Below are positions 42,855 to 52,096 of a stretch of DNA of 64,000 nucleotides, in pieces (the first letter of the stretch is position 1; every line of letters starts with the position of its first letter). This stretch comes from an uncultured Spirochaetaceae bacterium (GTDB lineage: Bacteria > Spirochaetota > Spirochaetia > Treponematales > Treponemataceae): positions 1 to 64,000 of the forward strand of contig CADCLG010000009.1 in the NCBI GenBank assembly GCA_902802305.1, read 5' to 3'. The notes under the pieces are model-generated. The model did not search any database. It was not told the origin of the DNA and saw only the letters and a program-made list of their open reading frames with translations. Position numbers and translations under genes: made by a program.

Positions 42855-45476
42855 TTATTTTACAAGTTCATACCACAAAGTTTTGTCATCTCCGCTGATA
42901 ATCAGGTTCTTTAATTTTTTACCTCGTTTTCCATCCTGAGTCAAAGGGTATAATTTCCAACCTGTTTCCGCAACTTCAATTTTTCCTGTTGAGCCAAGGG
43001 CTGCGGCGGTGCGTCCTGCTCCAGAATATTCAGTTCTAAGATTTATCTGGTCACGGGTAATAGAATTTTTGGGAACTGATTTTGTCGAAGTTCCGTATTC
43101 ATAGAGTTTTTCGCCAATATTTCCACTCCAGCAGGAAGAGAAAATAAACCAGTGAGAATCATCAAGCTTTACTCCGGCTACTGTGGCAAAATCATTTTCT
43201 GGTGTAAAAGCAACTTTTTGCCCCTCATCCATTTTTGCTTTTGCCCCAGGCATAGAAACATTTACAAATACATTTTCATCATTATAGATAAAGAAACCGC
43301 TGCTGCTGTTCCACATCAAGTTTCCGTCACAACTTGCAGTGGTTACCCCGCTATTTCGTAGGGCAATTTTTGCATCTAGTTCTGTGCGTAATTCCTGAAC
43401 AGGTCGTAATTCATCTGGTTTAAAATTATCCGGAGTTTTTCCTTCAACAATTGCCCCAGTTCTGTATATGATTGAATCTTCTGGACGGATTCCAAAGTAT
43501 GTCGTCGGAACATTGTTCCAGGCACTTCCACGTTCTGCAATTGCTCGTAATTCATTTTCATTTGTGACTTTATAATAAATTCCTTTAGAAAGAGGCTTTA
43601 TTTTAAATTCACGGAAAATTCGTGCAGCAAGAGGAGCTCCACATACTTTTGCAGGATTAGAAGCCTGGTCAAAATAACCTGTTATTTTTTGTGTATCTGG
43701 GTTTCGTTGCGAAAGTTCATAGCAGAAAGAATAAACACAGTCCCAGTCCTGCAAACTTGCATAAATGGCAAGCATTGGCATCATTTCAGAAGAAAACTGG
43801 CTGGGATATGGATGGTCGTATTCAGTTACAGAAAAAGGTTTTCCGTAAACTCGCATTGTAGCAAGATTTGCCAGAGTTCCGCCGTCTTTTGCTGTTGTCA
43901 GACTCTGATTTTTAACATAAAAATCTTTTGTATTCCAGCCGGTTGAAGGAAATGATGGATGGTGCCAGTATGCATGAGAATCAACAACATCAAAACTGCT
44001 CATTACAGTAACTGGCGCACAAGAAAGAGCTGTTCCAAAAGTCAGAGCCTTTACACCAAGCTCCTTTTTCAGGTAATTGTTCATGCTTTCCCAATAATCT
44101 GCTTCAAGCTGGCATAAAAATTCAGTGGCAATTATTTTAAGTTCAAGCGGATATGCCCTGTATTTATCTAGCGAAGGAAATGCAATCAATCCCTCTTTTG
44201 TTTTTTCTACACAGGTAACATTTCCTCCCTTGCAAAGCTTTATGTCTGAAAATTCAAAGGTTGTTCCTGCGCTCAATCCCATTTTTCCAAAAGTAAGGCG
44301 AGGTTTATTATCAGGAGTGAGTATAGCTTCTGTAAAGGAGTAATCCTGCCATTCTTTAGTGAGCTGTAAATTTTTTGAAAAACCAAGATTGCTCCAAGGG
44401 TCATGATTCATCATTATTGCTACACTTGCAGAAGTATTTTTAGAAGCCTTTGCCTTAAAGGAGATTGTGTACATCTGGTCCGGCTCAACAGTAAAACCAT
44501 ACAAATCATACTGAACATGCCAGTCCGCTCCGCCGTTCGCCTTTACTTTGATTTTTGCATTTCCAGAAGCTTCCGTCAAATCAGCTTTTGCTCCACTATG
44601 ATGTTCAAGATTTCCTTTTCCATCAATAAGATTTTCACCCATTTTCTGATTCTGATTAAATTGCTCTGACAGTGACTGATAGGTGTATCCTTTTTGAGAT
44701 AAAAAGTCTGTCCACAAAACATCAAGTTCCTGAGTCAGTGATGAAGGAAAGCGTTCCAGCGCATCGTCAAGAAAACATTTTACCATGGAGTTTTCGTTGT
44801 TTATTTCAACAAAAATAACTGCCGGATCTTCTGCATAAGTCAGCCCAGTATAAGGATTTTTGTGAGTAAGGATTTTCTCGGCGTATTTCTGCTGTTCTTC
44901 GCGGGCAAGCTGGTTCCAAAAGCCGTAACAATGTCTGTCCTTCCAGTCAGAAACTTGAGCCAGTTCTTTTGGAAGCTTGTTTTCGCTATTTGGTCTTATA
45001 GTTCTTCCTGTAAGAAGATTTATGTTGCTGTAAATTCCTGCCTTTTTCAGCTCATAGAAAAACTTATCAAAACGCTCAAATGCGCTTTCATCAAACTCAA
45101 AATTTTTATAGCTTGAATCATGCTTAAAAAAACAGCCGGCCCAGTCAGAATCCGTATGATGAAAACGAATGCAGTTAATTCCCTGAGAAGCAAGTGTTTT
45201 TGCCCAATATTCCGCATCTTCAACAGGAGGAAATTCCGAAACATTTGTACCAAAAATACGAATTCTCTTACCGCCAGCATAAAGGTGCCCGTCTTCTCCA
45301 ACCGAAACCCGCTCTTTTTCTGTAATCGGCGTATTCAAATAAGAAGTGTCAGCAATTGTCCCTGCCTCTGGCCTTCCCGAAAAATAAAATGGATTAAAAT
45401 CAGTCTGGAAATTTGCCGCAAAAATAAGCATACCTCCAAAATAGAGTATAAAAAAAGATAAAAATGATTTTTTCAT
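42855..45476 (-). CDS. Secreted GH5-like glycoside hydrolase with internal CBM
   Basis: An 873-residue clan GH-A-type enzyme. The ATG at 45476 follows a GGAG site and starts a signal peptide (KKSFLSFFILYFGGMLIFAA). The barrel begins with IRIFGTNVSEFPP and INCIRFHH. The acid/base Glu lies in FVEINNENS and the nucleophile Glu in SVTEYDHP. Between them, at about 285-400, a beta-sandwich resembling CBM4/9 is inserted (MYTISFKAKASKNTSASV ... FEFSDIKLCKGG). The C-terminal 200 residues are a further beta-domain. The substrate is probably a beta-mannan or glucan; the sequence does not settle it. Confidence 0.8.
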   Translation of the reverse strand: MKKSFLSFFILYFGGMLIFAANFQTDFNPFYFSGRPEAGTIADTSYLNTPITEKERVSVGEDGHLYAGGKRIRIFGTNVSEFPPVEDAEYWAKTLASQGINCIRFHHTDSDWAGCFFKHDSSYKNFEFDESAFERFDKFFYELKKAGIYSNINLLTGRTIRPNSENKLPKELAQVSDWKDRHCYGFWNQLAREEQQKYAEKILTHKNPYTGLTYAEDPAVIFVEINNENSMVKCFLDDALERFPSSLTQELDVLWTDFLSQKGYTYQSLSEQFNQNQKMGENLIDGKGNLEHHSGAKADLTEASGNAKIKVKANGGADWHVQYDLYGFTVEPDQMYTISFKAKASKNTSASVAIMMNHDPWSNLGFSKNLQLTKEWQDYSFTEAILTPDNKPRLTFGKMGLSAGTTFEFSDIKLCKGGNVTCVEKTKEGLIAFPSLDKYRAYPLELKIIATEFLCQLEADYWESMNNYLKKELGVKALTFGTALSCAPVTVMSSFDVVDSHAYWHHPSFPSTGWNTKDFYVKNQSLTTAKDGGTLANLATMRVYGKPFSVTEYDHPYPSQFSSEMMPMLAIYASLQDWDCVYSFCYELSQRNPDTQKITGYFDQASNPAKVCGAPLAARIFREFKIKPLSKGIYYKVTNENELRAIAERGSAWNNVPTTYFGIRPEDSIIYRTGAIVEGKTPDNFKPDELRPVQELRTELDAKIALRNSGVTTASCDGNLMWNSSSGFFIYNDENVFVNVSMPGAKAKMDEGQKVAFTPENDFATVAGVKLDDSHWFIFSSCWSGNIGEKLYEYGTSTKSVPKNSITRDQINLRTEYSGAGRTAAALGSTGKIEVAETGWKLYPLTQDGKRGKKLKNLIISGDDKTLWYELVK

Positions 45477-45570
45477 AAAGGGCTCCAAAAAGTTTATATA
45501 TAGATTATAGCATAAGATTATTGAAATAGAAGATTATTTAAGTGATTTGTAATTCGTAAATGAACTTACT

Positions 45571-45598
45571 TTGTTTTTGACACATCCAGTGTTATAAT
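45571..45598 (+). promoter_or_regulatory. Promoter of the large lipoprotein gene
   Basis: TTGTTT (45571-45576) and TATAAT (45593-45598) are 16 bp apart. A TTTGGAG ribosome site follows before the ATG at 45627. Confidence 0.5.
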
Positions 45599-45626
45599 AG
45601 TAAAAAGTTATTATTTGGAGATTTGA

Positions 45627-48443
45627 ATGCGAAAAAATCTTTTTATTCATCTGGTATTTGTTTTGCCACTATTTTTTGTTATTAATTGTAAGCAGGATAT
45701 TGATAATGTTGAAAAAGAACATTCTTTTAGTGAATGGAAAGTTGAATCAGAACCAGCTTGTACTAGTATTGGCTTAAAAAAACGGAAGTGTACTGGTTGT
45801 GGCTTTGAAGAAACAGAAATAATTCCAGCTAAAGGACATAACTGGAACCAGGGTGTAATAACGGCAAAAGCTACATGTACCTCTGCTGGTGTTAAGAAAT
45901 ACTCATGCTTAAGATGTGAAGAAGAAAAAACAGAAGTTATTCCTGCAAATGGTCATAAATGGGATTCAGGTATTGTAACAAAGCAACCAAAATGTACAGA
46001 AACGGGAATAAGAACCTATACGTGTTTAGTTTGTGAAGAAATAAAAATGGAGTCGATTAAAGCTCATGGTCACTCGTTTGATGGTATCGAATGTAAGAAT
46101 TGTCATGAGTATTCTGTAACATTAAAAGAAATAGGAAAAACATATACCGATGCAGATGGCTTAAATGTTACCCTTAATTCTTTTACGTACAATAATGCAG
46201 ACGGTTATAATAATTATTCAATAAACTATACTTTAAAAAATAATGTTCCAGGTAGTGAAAAAAGTCCTGGAATTTTCAAAATAATTTATAAGACTTCTTC
46301 TGGTTCTCTTGAATCAAGTTATCAAACAGGAATTTTTAATAATCTATATTATGGAAAAACATTAACAAGAAGCTATAATTGGAAACTAACAGCCGATAAA
46401 ACTTTTGTTTGTCTTGAATATATTGCTGATAGTCAATTGAGTTCTTATATTTTTAGCGCTAACCCTTCCGATGAATTGTTGAATTGGATAGATGGAGAAG
46501 TATCTTATGATATAGATAATATTCCACCTTCGCCTGTAACTAATTTACAAGCAAAGTACGACAAGAATTCAAAACAGATTATTGTTACATGGAAAAATCC
46601 AAAAGATGAAGATTTTGATTGTGTTAATTTGAGTTATACAAAAGGCGGACTTGCTGTTGTTTCAAATGAAAAAATTGCAAAAGAGACTTATTCAATAAGT
46701 AATGTTGAGATAGATGGTGATGAATATTTATTTACATTGAACTCTGTAGATTGGATGGGAAACATAAGTACATCCTCAACAATAAATATTACTCCTTCCG
46801 AAATACCAGCTGTCCAATCGATCGAATTGAGTCGTTATCATTTAGCTTATGATGATCCTGATCAGACAATAAAAGCTGTTGCAAGAATTAGTAATGCAGA
46901 ATTACTTGATGATGATACTGTTGTAAAAATACAAGTAAAAGATTCTGATGGTAATGTTACGAATTATGTTGCAAATGTTGATATAGCTAAGGGAAGTGCT
47001 ACTGCTACGATAGCAGTTCCTCAAAAATCTGATAATTCAGATATTTATGGTTCAACTTTTATAGTATTATGTAAAATTGGTGATGAACTTGCAGATACAA
47101 ATTCTGCTGTAAGGTTTAATGTTAGTGATAGTGCAAGCATTCAATATTTCTTATTTTGTGAAAATAATAATTTACTTTCAGAATATATATTTTCGTTAAA
47201 AGAAATTGAGAATAAAAATCTCACAAAGATGTTGATAGAAGGATATAACCTAGATCTTGGATTTTCTAATGCTTTTATTAAAATTTATAATTCTGCAAAT
47301 AATTTATATTATACAAAAATGATTGACTTTAGTAAAAATGATATTTCATGGACAAAGACAGGAGGAAACAATTTTTATAATAAATACATTGAAATGGCTC
47401 TTCCCAATGTTGCAGATGCCTATCGTGTAGTTATATACTTAGATGACATTGAATGGGGATCGTGTCAATTAATTATTTATGATTCTCCTCAATTTACAAA
47501 TATTGATATACCTATTGTTGGCCTTGTAAAACACGGATCTACTGTTTCCGCAAAAATCTCAGGGAAGTACTTTGATACTCCTGATGTAGATTTTAGTAAT
47601 TTCACAGCAATTTGTCCTACAAATTCAAGCATTGTCTCTACTACCAGTTTTACAAAAGAAAGTGACAGCATTTTATATGCAACATTTACAATTCCTGATA
47701 CTGTTGGCGAATATGAGATAACTGTAAAATATGGTTCAAATTTAATAAATGGCAAATTAAAAGTACAAGATTTTAGCAATTATTCTGTTGGTGATGTTCT
47801 TTTAAATGATGGAACGATTATTCCTTATAATACAGAAAATCTTAGTTTTACAGATGAACAAAAAAAACAAGCTATTGGTATAATGTATGGTTTTAATGAA
47901 TATGGAATTCCTTGTGGTTATTTAGGTATTTATAATTCGTTGGAGAGAAAATACAAGTGGGAATATAATCCAAATGGTAGCTATCGGATGTTTGAGAATA
48001 TTATTTGTTATCCAAGTGATTTTTCTTTTCCCAATGCTGCCAATGTTGCAACATTTACAGGAGATACAAACGGAAGTGATAATTGGTTATATATATGTTC
48101 TATAGACTCAATTGGTAGCATCGATTCATCTAAAACATTTCCTGCATTTTATTATGCAAATACGTATGGTAAGAATTATGACTTTTCTGGAGTATATGCA
48201 GAAAGATGGTATATGCCTAGTATTTCTGAACTATGCACTATATATAAAAATTTAGATTTGGTAAATCATATTATTAGTTTACTGAATGGAAATAGAATAA
48301 GTGATAATAGTTATTGGTCTTCATCACAAGTGATGAATATAACAGGAGGAGATGCTTGGGGTGTTGATTTTTCAAATGGTTTTATTGATGGAATGAGCAA
48401 AGACAACGATTTTTCAGTATGTTGTGTTCGCCCATTTGAGTAA
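45627..48443 (+). CDS. Large surface lipoprotein with Cys-rich repeats, Fn3 and Lcl-type C-terminus
   Basis: A 938-residue exported protein with a lipobox (FFVINC). Residues about 30-165 hold three copies of a repeat of about 45 residues built on CT-x(2-3)-G-x(4)-C-x2-C and GH (CTSIGLKKRKCTGCGFEETE, CTSAGVKKYSCLRC, CTETGIRTYTCLVC). A fibronectin-III-like domain (PPSPVTNLQAKYD) and Ig-like stretches follow. The C-terminus resembles the DUF1566/Lcl domain (WYMPSISELCTIY ... SYWSSSQ ... CCVRPF). It is probably a surface-exposed binding protein; its ligand is unknown. It starts a run of three genes with the same orientation. Confidence 0.8.
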   Translation: MRKNLFIHLVFVLPLFFVINCKQDIDNVEKEHSFSEWKVESEPACTSIGLKKRKCTGCGFEETEIIPAKGHNWNQGVITAKATCTSAGVKKYSCLRCEEEKTEVIPANGHKWDSGIVTKQPKCTETGIRTYTCLVCEEIKMESIKAHGHSFDGIECKNCHEYSVTLKEIGKTYTDADGLNVTLNSFTYNNADGYNNYSINYTLKNNVPGSEKSPGIFKIIYKTSSGSLESSYQTGIFNNLYYGKTLTRSYNWKLTADKTFVCLEYIADSQLSSYIFSANPSDELLNWIDGEVSYDIDNIPPSPVTNLQAKYDKNSKQIIVTWKNPKDEDFDCVNLSYTKGGLAVVSNEKIAKETYSISNVEIDGDEYLFTLNSVDWMGNISTSSTINITPSEIPAVQSIELSRYHLAYDDPDQTIKAVARISNAELLDDDTVVKIQVKDSDGNVTNYVANVDIAKGSATATIAVPQKSDNSDIYGSTFIVLCKIGDELADTNSAVRFNVSDSASIQYFLFCENNNLLSEYIFSLKEIENKNLTKMLIEGYNLDLGFSNAFIKIYNSANNLYYTKMIDFSKNDISWTKTGGNNFYNKYIEMALPNVADAYRVVIYLDDIEWGSCQLIIYDSPQFTNIDIPIVGLVKHGSTVSAKISGKYFDTPDVDFSNFTAICPTNSSIVSTTSFTKESDSILYATFTIPDTVGEYEITVKYGSNLINGKLKVQDFSNYSVGDVLLNDGTIIPYNTENLSFTDEQKKQAIGIMYGFNEYGIPCGYLGIYNSLERKYKWEYNPNGSYRMFENIICYPSDFSFPNAANVATFTGDTNGSDNWLYICSIDSIGSIDSSKTFPAFYYANTYGKNYDFSGVYAERWYMPSISELCTIYKNLDLVNHIISLLNGNRISDNSYWSSSQVMNITGGDAWGVDFSNGFIDGMSKDNDFSVCCVRPFE

Positions 48444-48487
48444 TTTTTTGTTATTTTTCATAGCAAAATTAAGGAGAAAATCAAAAT

Positions 48488-48724
48488 ATGACAACAGATA
48501 TTATCATCGAAATAATTGGAATAGCATTAAGTACAGTTATAGGAATAATTTCATTGATTCTTGGCATTTCAAATAATAAAAAAATCAAGAAAATCCAGCA
48601 AAATGGAAATCAAAATATTGCTGATTCAACAAATTGCCAAAGTTCTTCAATTGTTCAAAAATCAGTAACTAAAAAGAATTCTTCGTCAATCCAAATAGGA
48701 GGAGATGTAAAGAATAATGGATAA
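48488..48724 (+). CDS. Small single-span membrane protein
   Basis: A 78-residue protein with one N-terminal membrane segment (IIIEIIGIALSTVIGIISLILGI), then a basic stretch and a polar Asn/Ser-rich tail ending SIQIGGDVKNNG. The motif SIQIGGDV is echoed by SLQIAGNV at the start of the next gene's product. The gene overlaps the next by 8 bp, so the two are coupled. AGGAG precedes the ATG. I do not know a named family; it looks like the membrane partner of the next protein. Confidence 0.65.
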   Translation: MTTDIIIEIIGIALSTVIGIISLILGISNNKKIKKIQQNGNQNIADSTNCQSSSIVQKSVTKKNSSSIQIGGDVKNNG

Positions 48725-49535
48725 AATGGTGTCAAAGGTAGACGAAAATAGCATTTCTTTGCAAATTGCAGGAAATGTTAATTTTACATCTTATTCAGAA
48801 ATAAAATGTATATTTAAAGATTTGTTTAATTTAAATTTTCCAAAACTAGTTCATGAAGCAGCAGAAGAGGCTCTTTCAAATTTGGAATATTTTCTTAACA
48901 CTTTTTTACAGAAAATAAAAGAGGAAGAGCGTGAATTAATTCAAGACAGTTTAAAAGATCCAAATTCTCAATATTTACTTAATGCATGCATAAAACAATC
49001 AGCACGATTTGGAAAAAAAGCAAACATCGAAATTCTATCTGAGGCATTAAAACAAACTTTATTATCCAATAATGATGCGCTAACAAATATTTTTGAATTA
49101 GCCTTGGAAATTATCCCTCAATTACATAAAAATGAATTATTGGCTATTTTAGTTAGTTTTTATATTCATGTCTTGTCATTTAGAGAAGATAATCCTAATA
49201 TACTTGAAATCATGATTTCTCATAGTATGAATAATTATATTTGTTTCGGAAATGTTACACAAAATCAACTGATGCATTTAGTTTCACTAGGAATTTACGC
49301 ATTTAATCCATTTGCAGGAGATACTGGAATTAGTTTTATCAAGCGAAAATATCCAAATAATCCGACTTTAATAGAATTAATCAGACAAAATAAACTCCCC
49401 ACCTTAAAATTTCTCGTCGATTATTATGATACAAATGGTCTAGTTCATTATCATCCTCTACCTGTTGCAAATGTGATTGGTTTTCTCTTAATAAAAGAAA
49501 ATATTCCTGATTTGAATATTGATATTTTGAAATAA
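48717..49535 (+). CDS. LPO_1073-like protein, probably frameshifted near its end
   Basis: A 272-residue helical protein with an N-terminal NSISLQIAGNVNFTSYSEIK motif, resembling the LPO_1073/Vpar_1526 group of uncertain, possibly defence-related, function. The frame ends at TAA 49533-49535, but the -1 frame is open from 49525 through 49657 and reads like natural protein (FEIKTNEDNEKYKKYYY and FSLIFSYDNLTDKERKSIQI). The shift point is GATATTTTGAAATAA (49521-49535). So the intact protein would be about 313 residues. A real mutation, a sequencing error and a programmed -1 shift are all possible. The next gene begins 4 bp after the extended stop. Confidence 0.65.
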   Translation: MDKMVSKVDENSISLQIAGNVNFTSYSEIKCIFKDLFNLNFPKLVHEAAEEALSNLEYFLNTFLQKIKEEERELIQDSLKDPNSQYLLNACIKQSARFGKKANIEILSEALKQTLLSNNDALTNIFELALEIIPQLHKNELLAILVSFYIHVLSFREDNPNILEIMISHSMNNYICFGNVTQNQLMHLVSLGIYAFNPFAGDTGISFIKRKYPNNPTLIELIRQNKLPTLKFLVDYYDTNGLVHYHPLPVANVIGFLLIKENIPDLNIDILK

Positions 49536-49660
49536 AAACAAACGAGGATAACGAAAAATATAAAAAATATTATTACAAAAAAAATGAATTTTCATTAATT
49601 TTTTCTTATGATAATTTGACAGATAAAGAAAGAAAATCAATACAAATTGAGGTGTAAAAC

Positions 49661-50788
49661 ATGAAATCCATCCAGAAATCTTTTGAAGAAATTCGCTCAA
49701 TAATTGTTACTCATAGAAGTGCCGCATCTCGAGGTGTAAACACAGAATCAATTCTTATGAATTGGGAGATTGGCTCATATATTTCGGCTAGATTAAAGTC
49801 GAATGAATGGGGCAGTAAAGTTGTGACTGAGCTTTCTGAATATCTCCGTGCTCAAGATCCAAGTTTAAAAGGATATAGTCGGCGTAATCTGTATAATATG
49901 GTTGCGTTTTATGAGGCATATTCTACATCTGATTTTATTGAAATTGAACAAAAACTTGTTGGCAAAAAAATTGAAAAACTTCAAGCGTCTTCAATTGTGC
50001 AGATGAAAACTGCACAATTATCTGCACTATCAACTGAAATTGTGCAGACGTCATCTGCACAATTGGAATATCCTCCAAACATTCTTTTTCTTACAACCTT
50101 TTCTAATCATGTTGAAATAATAAACAGATGTAGAACTAATGAAGAACGTCTATTTTATATATTGTATTCTTTCAAAGAAAATTTAAAATACAAAGAATTA
50201 CAGCGTTGTATCCAGACAGATACTTATTCATCTTTGCTTAGTGACAAAAAGAATATTTCAAAGGGTCTAAAAGAGATATATCCTAATTCAGAACTAATGT
50301 TTAAGGATACAGCATTTGTTGATTTCTTGAATCTTCCACAAAAACATACAGAATCAAAACTTCATAAAGGGCTTCTTGAGAACATGAAGAAATTTATTCT
50401 TGAACTTGGCAAGGATTTTATTTTTATGGATAGTGAGTATGTACTTAATGTTGGAGGTTCAACATTTAAGGTAGATTTGCTTTTCTTTCACCGTGGTTTA
50501 CAATGCCTTGTTGCTGTAGAATTAAAAACAAAGAATTTTAAGCCTGAACATTTGGGGCAACTGGAATTTTATCTTGAGGCTTTGGATCGTGATGTAAAAC
50601 GGAACAATGAAAATCCTAGCATAGGGATTCTTCTTTGTCCTTCGGCAGATCACAGTGTTGTTGAATATGCAATGAGCCGTAGTCTTTCTCCGACAATGGT
50701 AACAGAATATAAGCGTCTTCTAATTCCAAAAGATGTTGTAGCAAAAAATCTAAACGAATATTGTTCTTTCGTGATTGACGAGAAATAA
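49661..50788 (+). CDS. DUF1016 (YhcG-type) PD-(D/E)XK nuclease
   Basis: A 375-residue predicted nuclease. The N-terminal DUF1016 domain (about 1-110) has NWEIGSYIS and YSRRNLYNMVAFYEAY. After a linker, the C-terminal PD-(D/E)XK core has FKVDLLFFHRGLQCLVAVELKTKNFKPEHLGQLEFYLEALD. Family members occur with restriction and defence genes. GAGGTG precedes the ATG. It sits 4 bp after the extended stop of the preceding gene, so it may belong to the same operon. The linker holds two perfect palindromic coding repeats. Confidence 0.88.
   Translation: MKSIQKSFEEIRSIIVTHRSAASRGVNTESILMNWEIGSYISARLKSNEWGSKVVTELSEYLRAQDPSLKGYSRRNLYNMVAFYEAYSTSDFIEIEQKLVGKKIEKLQASSIVQMKTAQLSALSTEIVQTSSAQLEYPPNILFLTTFSNHVEIINRCRTNEERLFYILYSFKENLKYKELQRCIQTDTYSSLLSDKKNISKGLKEIYPNSELMFKDTAFVDFLNLPQKHTESKLHKGLLENMKKFILELGKDFIFMDSEYVLNVGGSTFKVDLLFFHRGLQCLVAVELKTKNFKPEHLGQLEFYLEALDRDVKRNNENPSIGILLCPSADHSVVEYAMSRSLSPTMVTEYKRLLIPKDVVAKNLNEYCSFVIDEK
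49994..50063 (+). repeat. Two palindromic coding repeats in the DUF1016 linker
   Basis: ATTGTGCAG-N7-CTGCACAAT occurs at 49994-50018 and again at 50039-50063, both in frame, encoding IVQMKTAQL and IVQTSSAQL. They can form two nine-pair hairpins 20 bp apart. Confidence 0.7.
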
Positions 50789-50867
50789 CTCAAATATTCG
50801 CATAGAACCTTAAACATTGAAATTGTAATGAGATGCTTATTTTTTATAATTATGCTATTCTTTCTCC

Positions 50868-52046
50868 ATGAATAAAATCATTTCTTTTATTAAACGGGAG
50901 CCGGTTCTTTTTGCGGCGATCACGCTTGCCGTGCTTTCAGTTATAATAGTCCGTCCGTCTCTCCAGATTTGCATTCAGGCAATTGATTTTAGAACACTGG
51001 CAATCCTATTTTCGCTTATGATTGTAATAAAGGCCTTCCAGAGTCAGAACTTTTTAGATTACATTGCAGTTCGACTTCTTCGTCTTTGTAAAACCCAGCG
51101 TTCGCTTTATTTTCTGCTGACCTATATTGTTTTTTTCTCTTCCATGTTTGTTACAAATGATGTGGCGCTTTTGACCTTTGTTCCGATTTCCCTTTTGATT
51201 TTCAGCCGAATTGAATTCCCGTCGCTCAAACTGATTGTTCTTGAAACTTTGGCCGCAAACTTAGGTTCCTGCATCACTCCAATGGGAAATCCTCAGAATC
51301 TTTATCTTTTTTCATATTACAACTTTTCTGCCCTGGAGTTTTTTGCACTCACCGCAAAGATTGCAGTTCCGTCGCTCTTTATTCTTGCAATAATGATTCT
51401 CTTTATCACCAAGAAGCCAGCCGGTTCTTCGCGTTCATCGCAGCAGATTAGCGGAAACATTCTCCAGAATCAAATCACCTTTGTCAAAGTCGATTTCCGA
51501 ACCTTCTTTTATCTCGCTGATTTTATAATCTGTCTTTTGACCGTTTTTCATGTTGTGAATTATATTTCTATGCTGATTTTCACGATTGCTGCTATGCTGA
51601 TTTGCAACTTCCGCCTTTTCAAAAGTGTTGATTACAGTCTGCTTTTGACCTTCATAGGATTTTTTATTTTTACAAAAACGCTTTCAACCGTTCAGCAGTT
51701 TTCTGATTTTATAAACGCAATGCTGTCTTCGCCGTTGAAAACTTATATCACAGGAATTGCCGCAAGTCAGATAATCAGCAATGTTCCTGCCGCCCTTCTT
51801 TTAAGCGGATTCACCCAAAACGGAGCAATGCTTCTTCTTGGTGTAAATGTCGGCGGACTTGGAACTCTGATTGCTTCTATGGCAAGTGTAATTTCCTTCA
51901 AACTTTACAATAATTCACCAGAAGCACAAACTCCTGCAGGAAAAAAGTATTTTGCAGTATTTACTCTTTATAATCTTGTCTTGCTGGTGATTCTTGGACT
52001 TATTGTATTTTTCTTGACTATTGAACAAATACCCGCATTTTGTTAA
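50868..52046 (+). CDS. ArsB/NhaD/SLC13-superfamily ion transporter
   Basis: A 392-residue membrane protein with about ten to eleven hydrophobic segments. Family hallmarks are the ILFSLMIVIKAF helix, FVTNDVALLTFVPISL and CITPMGNPQNLYLF (the two re-entrant regions), and ASQIISNVPAALLL in the second half. These proteins move anions or exchange sodium for protons; the substrate is not clear. No ribosome site is visible; a TATAAT lies within 30 bases of the ATG. It is followed 50 bp later by rpsD. Confidence 0.82.
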   Translation: MNKIISFIKREPVLFAAITLAVLSVIIVRPSLQICIQAIDFRTLAILFSLMIVIKAFQSQNFLDYIAVRLLRLCKTQRSLYFLLTYIVFFSSMFVTNDVALLTFVPISLLIFSRIEFPSLKLIVLETLAANLGSCITPMGNPQNLYLFSYYNFSALEFFALTAKIAVPSLFILAIMILFITKKPAGSSRSSQQISGNILQNQITFVKVDFRTFFYLADFIICLLTVFHVVNYISMLIFTIAAMLICNFRLFKSVDYSLLLTFIGFFIFTKTLSTVQQFSDFINAMLSSPLKTYITGIAASQIISNVPAALLLSGFTQNGAMLLLGVNVGGLGTLIASMASVISFKLYNNSPEAQTPAGKKYFAVFTLYNLVLLVILGLIVFFLTIEQIPAFC

Positions 52047-52096
52047 TATAACCTTCACTGTAATTTATTTTACAGAAATTATTTAAGGAGTCCGAA

